DNA from: JBNJGT01 sp964473285
GTDB lineage: Archaea; Nanobdellota; Nanobdellia; Woesearchaeales; JACJVW01
NCBI GenBank assembly: GCA_964473285.1
Contig: CAYYOI010000061.1
Span: 1 to 7,723, forward strand
DNA length: 7,723 nt
Direction of reading: 5' to 3'
This document shows, piece by piece, positions 1 through 6,800 of this stretch. How positions within the stretch are numbered: position 1 is the first letter of the stretch; each line of letters opens with the position of its first letter. The notes below the pieces were generated by a model. The model worked only from the letters and a program-made list of their open reading frames with translations, was not told the DNA's origin and did not search any database. Position numbers and translations under genes: made by a program.

Positions 1-6
1 TGTTAT

Positions 7-12
7 CCTCCT
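7..12 (-). promoter_or_regulatory. Shine-Dalgarno of a possible divergent gene just outside the left edge
   Basis: On the minus strand AGGAGG is followed by ATAACA and then the window ends, so a start codon could lie at normal spacing just outside. The near-symmetrical TATA box at 69-79 could also serve this strand, giving a leader of some tens of bases. This would make 1-97 a divergent promoter region. A competing reading is that plus-strand frame 2, open from position 2 to a TAG at 95-97, is the tail of an upstream gene; its translation is hydrophobic and low in charge and does not look convincing. Confidence 0.3.
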
Positions 13-37
13 GCAAGGCAGCACCATTTTCTTTTTA

Positions 38-52
38 AGTATCGGAGATACT
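38..52. promoter_or_regulatory. Palindrome AGTATC-GGA-GATACT, possible operator
   Basis: Perfect 6-bp inverted arms flank a 3-bp centre, lying about 17 bp upstream of the TATA box of the ABC exporter operon. A dimeric regulator of the ArsR, MarR or PadR type could bind here; such regulators often control small drug-type ABC exporters in archaea. No regulator gene is visible in the window. Arms of this length are expected about once or twice by chance in a window this size, so position is the only support. Confidence 0.3.
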
Positions 53-68
53 GAATTTACCATTAATC

Positions 69-79
69 TTTTAAATAAT
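69..79 (+). promoter_or_regulatory. TATA box of the ABC exporter operon
   Basis: The T/A-only run TTTTAAATAAT is centred about 25 nt before the ATG at 98. In archaea transcription starts roughly 25 nt past the TATA centre, so the mRNA would begin at or next to the start codon. No Shine-Dalgarno is present between the box and the ATG, which agrees with leaderless translation. Confidence 0.6.
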
Positions 80-97
80 TCTCATATCTTTCTATAG

Positions 98-883
98 ATG
101 GACAGTATCCAGGTAAAAAACCTTACCAAATCATATAATGGACTGAAAGCAGTAGACAATATTAGTTTTAATGTGAAAAAAGGAAGCATATTCGCATTTC
201 TTGGCCCAAACGGCGCTGGAAAATCCACAAGCATCAAGATGTTCACTTCTCTTCTGAAGCCTGATAAAGGCTCAATTCGAATAGAAGGCATTGATGCCAT
301 AAAGAACTCAAACACTGTCAGGAAGAAGTTTGGCATCGTTTTCCAGGACCCAAGCATTGACGAGGAACTCACAGCATACGAAAACCTGATTTTTCATGCT
401 ATCTTGTACGGTGTCACCCAGGAGCGTGAGAAGCGTATATCAGACGCCCTTAGTATTGTGGGGCTGACCGAAAAGAAAAACCACTTGGTAAAGACCTTTT
501 CCGGAGGCATGAAACGAAGGCTTGAGATCGGACGTTCTTTCATACACCGTCCGGATGTACTTTTTTTGGATGAGCCTACAACAGGCCTTGATCCTCAGAC
601 AAGGAACGCAATATGGGAACATATCAACATGCTAAATAAGGAACACAATATGACAATATTCCTGACCACCCACTACATGCCTGAGGCAGAAGAGGTTGCA
701 GAAAAGATAGCAATTATTGATCATGGTTCGATCATCGCAAAAGGTACATTGAAAGAGCTCCAGGAAAAGATGAAAGTCAACTCATTAGAAAAGATATTCC
801 TGAAGCTTACTGGAAAGGATCTGAGGGATGAGCATGCATCAGGTGTGGACCAGATGAGGATGAGCCGGAGGATGCACAGATGA
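98..883 (+). CDS. DrrA-like ABC exporter ATP-binding protein
   Basis: Cytoplasmic ATPase (261 aa) that powers a two-gene ABC-2 exporter. All nucleotide-binding motifs are intact: Walker A GPNGAGKST (36-44), Q-loop Gln83 in FQDPS, signature FSGGMKRR (134-141), Walker B VLFLDEP (154-160), D-loop GLD (163-165) and switch His192. After the core a short C-terminal extension begins LEKIFLKLTGKDLRDE (230-245), which resembles the LDEVFL-type tail of the daunorubicin-exporter DrrA family and separates it from importer ATPases. Length is usual or slightly short for that family. The ATG at 98 fits both the domain start and a leaderless transcript. The stop overlaps the permease start as ATGA, so the two are translationally coupled. 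Substrate is unknown; drugs, lipids or surface-polymer precursors are possible. Family call is firm, substrate is not. Confidence 0.93.
   Translation: MDSIQVKNLTKSYNGLKAVDNISFNVKKGSIFAFLGPNGAGKSTSIKMFTSLLKPDKGSIRIEGIDAIKNSNTVRKKFGIVFQDPSIDEELTAYENLIFHAILYGVTQEREKRISDALSIVGLTEKKNHLVKTFSGGMKRRLEIGRSFIHRPDVLFLDEPTTGLDPQTRNAIWEHINMLNKEHNMTIFLTTHYMPEAEEVAEKIAIIDHGSIIAKGTLKELQEKMKVNSLEKIFLKLTGKDLRDEHASGVDQMRMSRRMHR
867..871 (+). promoter_or_regulatory. Shine-Dalgarno GGAGG for the ABC permease
   Basis: GGAGG lies inside the end of the ATPase gene, with 8 nt between it and the ATG at 880. It sets the permease start and shows that this organism uses Shine-Dalgarno initiation for internal cistrons, although its first cistrons look leaderless. 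Confidence 0.7.
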
Positions 884-1626
884 GTGTTCTCTATATCATG
901 TGGCTCAGGCAGCTGAAACGTTTCTGGAGGTCAAAAGCTCGTATGATAGGTACCCTGAGTCAACCCTTGCTTTTCCTTTTTGCGCTAGGCATGGGATTCG
1001 GACCTGTATTTGAAGCAGCAGGACGTGGAGACTATATCCAATATCTTGCGCCAGGAATCATTGCAATGTCCATACTCTTCACTTCATTATTTAATGGGAT
1101 TGAAGTAATCTGGGACCGTCAGTTCGGTTTCTTGAAAGAGACCCTTGTTGCACCAGTCCCACGCTGGAAGATCATGTTTGGTAAGACCCTTGGAGGAACT
1201 ACAATTGCAGTAATCCAGGGAATGATAGTCCTTTTGCTTTCTATGCTCCTGGGGTTCCGGCCTGATTCACTCATTTCCTTGATCCCTGCACTATTTTTCA
1301 TGATACTCATAGCGCTTCTCTTTTCATCCCTGGGCATAGCCATCGCATCCAAGCTTGAAGATATGCAGGGATTCCAGCTGATAATGAATTTTTTGATAAT
1401 GCCAATATTTTTCCTATCAGGAGCACTTTTTCCCTTAGAAAACCTTTCACCGGCATTGACTGCAATAACAAGAATAGATCCCCTCACCTATGGTGTTGAC
1501 GGACTACGTGGTGCACTTACAGGAGCAAATCATTTTCCATTGCTAATTGATGGACTTATAATCTCAGTTCTGGTTGTGACATTTCTCTCGATCGGCACAT
1601 ACCTTTTCTCCCGCATACAGCTATAA
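880..1626 (+). CDS. ABC-2 type exporter permease (DrrB-like)
   Basis: Membrane subunit (248 aa) that pairs with the upstream ATPase. Six membrane helices can be read at roughly 22-42, 55-77, 107-125, 132-157, 165-186 and 220-243, the standard ABC-2 permease fold. The stretch after helix 2, WDRQFGFLKETLVAPVPRW (78-96), is the well-conserved cytoplasmic segment of DrrB-type permeases thought to contact the ATPase. The segment from FLSGALFPLENLSP into RIDPLTYGVDGLRGAL (178-213) is the family's typical C-terminal pattern. The length is normal, and the gene probably works as a homodimer with two ATPases. It is coupled to the ATPase by a 4-nt ATGA overlap and has a good Shine-Dalgarno. Its end overlaps the stop of the convergent amino-acid permease by 6 nt, so no terminator separates them. 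The exported substrate cannot be told from sequence. Confidence 0.92.
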   Translation: MSVLYIMWLRQLKRFWRSKARMIGTLSQPLLFLFALGMGFGPVFEAAGRGDYIQYLAPGIIAMSILFTSLFNGIEVIWDRQFGFLKETLVAPVPRWKIMFGKTLGGTTIAVIQGMIVLLLSMLLGFRPDSLISLIPALFFMILIALLFSSLGIAIASKLEDMQGFQLIMNFLIMPIFFLSGALFPLENLSPALTAITRIDPLTYGVDGLRGALTGANHFPLLIDGLIISVLVVTFLSIGTYLFSRIQL

Positions 1627-2745
1627 GAGCATATGTATCACTTGATATATTATCCCTGAGACAAATATAAGCATGAACACTCCCATCAACAAGGGGTGGT
1701 ATGGCACGCTGAACTGTGGTGTATTATCACCCATCTCTTTTGCTTTCTTGTGCATGAATATTACCAGAAGATAGATCGCCCCAGTTGCAAGAGCTCCTGA
1801 TATATCAAGTGCAGAGATGAAACTTGTTATCCCTGAAAAAGCGATAACTAAAGGTACAATCATCACAAGGCCCCATGCCTTGGTGTTTTGCATATCATGA
1901 TCCTCCATATACATCTCTTTCAATGCATATGCAGTAGTGAGAAAAGAAGTTGCCATTGCAATTATCACAAACAGGTTTCCTATTACTAGAAGATGCGTTC
2001 CAACAACCTCTCCTAGGCCAATGGTTGCAATCTCTGTGGTATGCGATCCCGTAACTCCAACAACTAGCAAGGAGAAAAGCACATAAAGTATGATTGGTAT
2101 TATTGACCCTATCACGATCGCACGCTTCATCTTCTGTTTATTCTCACCAAGCTCTTCTTTCATCTCTCCTATCGCAAGTACACCTGAATACGCAAATAAT
2201 ACCACCCCAAAAGGTACAAGCAACTGGTCTGCCTGGAACAATGATAAGTGCGTTGTATTTATGTTTCCAAACGAGAAGAAGAATACCCCAAGTACCAAAA
2301 GGCCGATGAAGGATACCAACAATAACTCGACCCGTTCAAGAAACCCGATATCAAAGAAAAGGATACCTGCCATCATGATGGAAAAGACAATTGATCCTAT
2401 CAGTGGGTTTATTCCTGTCATGCTGGATATTGCTGCCCCTTCTCCTATGATATAAGCTATAAGTCCTCCGTATATCCCGAGGATCATGGCAGTCTTCATT
2501 ATGCCTTTACCTTTTTTTCCAAGATAACGTGATGCAAGAGTAGTCAACGCATGGTTCCCTTCAGTTCGTAAGAAAACCTCTCCTACATAAAGGTTGACCG
2601 TGAGTGCGCAAAGTCCAATAACAAGTATTATCAATAATCCCGTAAGAAAACCAGCCTGAGCAACAGCATAAGGAATGGCAAACATTCCTGCCCCAACAAT
2701 ACAGCCTACAAGTGTAGCTATTGCTCCAAGCTCATGCATGTCCAT
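1621..2745 (-). CDS. Amino-acid permease, APC superfamily (AAAP / Trp-Tyr permease-like)
   Basis: Integral membrane transporter (374 aa from the ATG at 2745) expected to take up amino acids with H+ or Na+. The first helix carries GCIVGAGMFAIPYAVAQAG (14-32), the glycine-rich unwound substrate-binding segment typical of this superfamily. The sixth has FGVVLFAYSGVLAIGEM (179-195), the matching second unwound helix. About eleven helices are visible at roughly 7-30, 33-56, 84-102, 114-131, 140-158, 175-195, 207-231, 245-274, 290-306, 308-331 and 351-373. Resemblance is closest to the aromatic amino-acid permease branch, but specificity is uncertain. Start choice: the frame opens further at a GTG (2760), but that codon is only about 12 nt from the TATA centre, whereas ATG 2745 is 27 nt away and suits a leaderless mRNA. 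ATG 2739 is a third option. It is a single-gene unit, divergent from the membrane protein gene. Confidence 0.88.
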   Translation of the reverse strand: MDMHELGAIATLVGCIVGAGMFAIPYAVAQAGFLTGLLIILVIGLCALTVNLYVGEVFLRTEGNHALTTLASRYLGKKGKGIMKTAMILGIYGGLIAYIIGEGAAISSMTGINPLIGSIVFSIMMAGILFFDIGFLERVELLLVSFIGLLVLGVFFFSFGNINTTHLSLFQADQLLVPFGVVLFAYSGVLAIGEMKEELGENKQKMKRAIVIGSIIPIILYVLFSLLVVGVTGSHTTEIATIGLGEVVGTHLLVIGNLFVIIAMATSFLTTAYALKEMYMEDHDMQNTKAWGLVMIVPLVIAFSGITSFISALDISGALATGAIYLLVIFMHKKAKEMGDNTPQFSVPYHPLLMGVFMLIFVSGIIYQVIHMLL

Positions 2746-2767
2746 ATCTATTTCCCCCACCCTCTTG

Positions 2768-2776
2768 TTTTAAATA
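2768..2776 (-). promoter_or_regulatory. TATA box of the amino-acid permease
   Basis: On the minus strand the box reads TATTTAAAA, preceded by the purine-rich GACAAG that could act as a BRE (the TFB-binding element). Its centre is 27 nt from ATG 2745, which predicts a leaderless transcript and argues against the GTG start at 2760. Confidence 0.55.
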
Positions 2777-2784
2777 CTTGTCGG

Positions 2785-2796
2785 AAAATAATAAAA
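2785..2796 (+). promoter_or_regulatory. TATA-like box of the membrane protein-glycosyltransferase operon
   Basis: AAAATAATAAAA is preceded by CGG, a plausible end of a BRE, and is centred about 28 nt before the ATG at 2820, again predicting little or no leader. It lies beside the oppositely directed box at 2768-2776, so the 74-bp gap holds two promoters whose initiation complexes would probably crowd each other. Confidence 0.45.
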
Positions 2797-2819
2797 AGGA
2801 AAGCCTCCCCACACTCTAT

Positions 2820-3869
2820 ATGCGACTAATTATCCTGCTCCTGATGTCATCTTTTGTCCTTGCATCCGATCTTGGCATCGGAAGGACCATGGAGCAGATG
2901 GTGCAGAGCTCTTCATTCCGTTTCATGCTGGTCTTCATGCTCTTTTTTCTTCTACTATATGCAATCTTTCTTGCAACAATAGCAAAAGTCAGTGTTTTCA
3001 AGGGAAAAGGAAGCCTTCCCTCAAAGCAGGGCAAGGTTGTTGCCCTCTCTCTTGGATTGATGGGTGCCTTCGGTGTCTCTTATTGGGCTAACTATTCAAG
3101 TGCAGAGTTTGTTACCCGTGTGCTTTCCGTTGCCGGCTGGTTTGGCGCTATCGCCTTTGCATTCCTAGCAGCAGCTGTTGCCTGGAAATCCAAGTTCGGC
3201 AATTGGGGTTATCCTGCCCTTGTTGCAGGCATGGCCTTCCTCACCTTTGGCATTCTCATAGGAGAAGAATGGGCCATTCGCCTGGGAAATCTTCTCATTG
3301 TAGTAGGTATTTTTGGTCTTATTTTCTGGATTTTTGGCGATCAAGGCGGATCAGGTAGTGGATCCAGCAACGGTTCAGATGGTAGAGGAGGTGCTGGAAA
3401 CAATCCAGCCCAGGGTGGTAACGGAGGTAATGGTGGCGGTAACCCAAACCAAGGTGGCAACGGCGGAAATAACCAACCACCCCCGGACTTCAGTGGACAA
3501 TTGCAGCAGTTACAAAATTTACTGAATCAATTCCAGCAACAGTTCAATACCTTTAGGACCCAAGGTGACCAGATGTGCCAGAAGAACTATCACCATTTGA
3601 ATCCTCCAGGATCAGGTGCCAACCCCAATCCTCCCGTAACAGATGCTGACTGGCAATACCTTTTTCAACTCAGGAACTCTTGCAATACAACAGCTGCTAA
3701 TATAAACAATATTATCAATTCCATAACAGGGGATGCTCAGTTTCCGAATATGACAAACCAGCAATGGAACCAGTTTCAGCAGGATATACAGACATGGCTG
3801 AACCATATTAGTTCCTTTAGCAATTACGAACAAAACTTCATTAACAGGTTTCAGAATGGATTACCTTAA
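2820..3869 (+). CDS. Membrane protein with Gly/Asn-rich linker and Gln/Asn-rich tail, unknown function
   Basis: I do not recognise a family. The 349-aa product starts with a signal-like hydrophobic segment (1-15, with V-L-A before Ser16 as a possible cleavage site). Five membrane helices follow, at about 34-57, 73-92, 102-122, 131-148 and 153-172. Next comes a flexible Gly/Asn/Ser linker (173-219) with a repeated QGGNGGN motif, then a Gln/Asn-rich helical tail (220-349) with few charges and two cysteines (Cys253, Cys288). The basic loop between the first two helices (56-72) should be cytoplasmic, which by alternation puts the tail inside too. However, the sequons at Asn184, Asn289 and Asn310, the possible disulfide and the composition look more like a surface domain. 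An upstream in-frame ATG at 2721 is rejected because it precedes the promoter. The end overlaps the glycosyltransferase start by 14 nt, so a shared role is likely. Confidence 0.8.
   Translation: MRLIILLLMSSFVLASDLGIGRTMEQMVQSSSFRFMLVFMLFFLLLYAIFLATIAKVSVFKGKGSLPSKQGKVVALSLGLMGAFGVSYWANYSSAEFVTRVLSVAGWFGAIAFAFLAAAVAWKSKFGNWGYPALVAGMAFLTFGILIGEEWAIRLGNLLIVVGIFGLIFWIFGDQGGSGSGSSNGSDGRGGAGNNPAQGGNGGNGGGNPNQGGNGGNNQPPPDFSGQLQQLQNLLNQFQQQFNTFRTQGDQMCQKNYHHLNPPGSGANPNPPVTDADWQYLFQLRNSCNTTAANINNIINSITGDAQFPNMTNQQWNQFQQDIQTWLNHISSFSNYEQNFINRFQNGLP
3411..3470 (+). repeat. Protein-level QGGNGGN repeat in the Gly/Asn linker
   Basis: QGGNGGN occurs at residues 198-204 and 211-217 of the membrane protein, separated by GGGNPN. 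The two copies use different Gly and Asn codons, so this is not a recent DNA slippage duplication. It looks like an old, flexible spacer kept for its amino-acid composition. Confidence 0.6.
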
Positions 3870-6800
3870 AGAATTTGTGGAAAAATCACAACTGGAGAAG
3901 ATCAGGGGTAATCTTATTGCCGCCCTTCTTCAGGGTGCCAAAGTGGTAAGTGATGACAGGACAGTTTTCCTGCGTGAAGCCATGAAAGCAATTGAAAAAC
4001 AGGGGAAAATAACCCTTCCTGAGTCGGCACAGAAGGATTTTGAAGCAGAGAAAAAACAAGAAACCAAACAGATCAAGAAAGAGATCGATCAGTTAGAAGA
4101 GATAAAGAAAAGAGTAAAAGAACAACTGGAGTACTGTATCAATTTCATAAACAAAGTCGAGCTTTTTAATGAAGAGGAAGGTTTTTTCTGGCACAATGAT
4201 AGAGAAAAATCATTGAATTACACTAAGGTAGAACATATCTTATCGCTTAAATTCGACAGGCACAAGCTTAAAGATCTTGACAATGAAATCCAAAAGCTTT
4301 GTGAGATCATTGGTGATAAGGAGTCCTATACGAACATTGCTGATAACACGCAAAAACTAATGCAAAATATGGATTACTTTTTCCGGGTACTTCTAACAAT
4401 CCTAGCAGTCCACAAAGATAGGAAGGGGCTTTCCCAGGAAGAAATAACCAAGCATGAAGATGTAAAAGAACAGATTAAGAATCCTCAGTTGGCTATACAA
4501 CTAAACCAATGCCTGGCAGCAATTCGTCAGGAACTCACAGCGATAAAGCAAAAGCTTGACCCTCTCATTAATCAGCTTGAGACTCAGTTGAGTACACAAA
4601 AAGCAAATCTTGAAACAGCCACTCAAAACAAGCCGGGAGAACACACAAAGCAGCATATTTCAAATCAGGACAAGAAGCGTATCTTGATGCTGACACACGA
4701 GTTCCGGAAAAGATCTGCTGGTGGTGTCCAGACGGTGGTCCAGAACCTCACAAAAAACCTTATCAAACAGGGATTCACTGTCGATGTCATTGAGCGTGCT
4801 TGTGAAGGTTCGCAGAGTGGTCGGTTTTTCTATCATATGGATTCATCACAAAGTGCCTATTCTTTTACTGATATGAGTGATTTTCTCAATACGTATCCCT
4901 ACCTGACACTCGGCCTTCTTCATCTGCAATCAATAAACTTTGCTGCTGGTATGTACGGGTGGCACAATGGCGGACTTGATGAACTGAAAAATATCTATAA
5001 AGGTATACCTGTAATATGCACAATACATTCCTTGGTTAGACATGAAGCTACCCTTTATGAAGCAGATTGGCAACCACACTCTAGTGATTGTCAGGATGAG
5101 ACCATAAAGGCATCAGATCAATTCATTGTATTGCACAAGTTTGGGAAACGGTTGCTACAGGAATATTATGGTATACCGGACGCAAAAATCCATATTATCC
5201 CCAATGGTATAACGGTCCATTCCCGCTTTATTGATATTTTTGAAGATGTGAAAAACAAGACTCAGCGATTATTTAATCAAAAACTGACCTTACTTTATGT
5301 CGGAAGAATTTCCCATGAGAAAGGTCTTTTTGAATTAATTGAGGCGTTAGCTCTTATTAGAGATGAGTGGGATGCACAATTGATAATCGTTGGCCCCATA
5401 AAGAAACATGACAACTATTATAATTCACTGATTGAATTAATCAACCAAAAAAATCTCACAAATCATGTAACCTTTACTGACCAGATTAACGCTGATGATC
5501 AATTCGCGAAGGTCTATAGCAGATTCAAACCTGACTTTGCAGTGATGCCAAGCCATCATGAAAGCTTTCCCATGTTTGCCCTTGAGGCTATCTCTCATGG
5601 TGTACCGCTCATTATCTCCGATGTGGATGGTCCCCGTGAGATCTATAAGCCGTACAGGCAGACCCAAAGCCCTGATCAGGAAAGACCGAAAAATACAACA
5701 CAACACATTGAAAACCCTCCGCCTGGCTTTTCTAAACCACTTGCGATAGCCTGCGACCCCAAGAAGCCTGAATCTATAAGACAAGCTGTCAGATGGGCTG
5801 TACAACATCCTCATGAGGTACATACCATGCTGAAAAACGCGATGCACGAAGTTCGTGAGAAATACACCTGGCAGAAGATAGCTGAATCAACAGGTAAGCT
5901 GTATAATGATGTTCTTGAGGGGAGATCTCACGTCAGCCAATATGGGGATGCTCACAATCTCCTTTTGGAAATGCGTGAAGGCAGCGGTATGAAAGAGCCA
6001 TTAAAACAGGCAAAGATAGGCATAATTGGACATTTCAAAAACAAGGACGGCAGCGTTCCTGATGGTGTAGCACGATACGATGAGAACATCTTTTCCTATC
6101 TGAGGCAGAAGGATTATTCCGTTGAGGGGTATGCTTTCGTAGGTGCCGCACGTAACACAGGCGGTATAGTGCACTTTGCACCAGCAAGGGAACTTGATCA
6201 GCTCATAAGTGAGAGTGACATGAAAGTTGCGCTTTTTCATGGTGCAGAAGAACATGCCAATACCACAATATCTGTATGCCGGGAAAATGGAATCCCAATT
6301 GTCTTTTGCATGCCCTACTGGGGTGTATGGAAAGGTATATACGACTTTGCATTCAAAGCAGATCTCCTGATTACTCCTTTAAGAGATTATAGTAAGAAGA
6401 TACAGGCGAAAACGCAAAGGCCTGTGATGTATATCCCCTTTCCTATTGATACAGATTACTGGAAACCCCTAAAATCAGATTATTGCAGGCAGCTGGTTCC
6501 TTCCTTTGAGGATTCCTTCATCATCGGATATGTTGGTCGCCTTGGTACAAGCAAGAACCTGCATCTCCTGATACAACCTTTCAAGCAATTTATTTTGGAT
6601 GAGGGACTCGAAATAAAACTCCTTATCTGCGGCCCTCCCGAAGGAGATAGGGGAGAACTGCTCAAACAAGAGATACAGAGATTGGGAGTACAAGAGCATG
6701 TTCAGTACATTGAACGCACATTTAGTTCAGAAGAGGTCAGAAAACTGTACAACTCCTTTAATGCATTTATCTTTCCTTCTTCTTTTGAATCTTACGGTCT

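Noticed and set aside
27..36. T-rich stretch as a terminator for an upstream plus-strand gene
   Set aside because: The run is broken by a C, no upstream plus-strand gene is evident, and the minus-strand Shine-Dalgarno suggests a divergent neighbour instead.
61..63. Minus-strand ATG giving a short open frame to the left edge
   Set aside because: It is only about 11 nt from the TATA box, and the frame runs straight through the better AGGAGG site, which points to a start further left.
2090..2455. Plus-strand open frames within the permease gene
   Set aside because: They are antisense to conserved transmembrane segments of a clear transporter, with no promoter or ribosome site of their own.
2746..2760. 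GTG start for the amino-acid permease, adding five residues
   Set aside because: The GTG is about 12 nt from the TATA centre, probably upstream of the transcription start. ATG 2745 is at the expected distance.
2721..2819. 33-residue N-terminal extension of the membrane protein from an upstream ATG
   Set aside because: It overlaps the start of the opposite gene and both promoter boxes, and it would put Pro- and Lys-containing residues before a good signal-like segment. The ATG at 2820 fits the TATA spacing.
3411..3470. Minisatellite or CRISPR-like repeat in the Gly/Asn linker
   Set aside because: The DNA copies differ at many synonymous positions and are not regularly spaced; the repetition exists only at protein level.
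3313..3525. Alternative-frame ORF over the Gly/Asn linker
   Set aside because: Open only because glycine and asparagine codons read as Val/Thr/Glu in the next frame. No start signal, and it ends within the parent gene.
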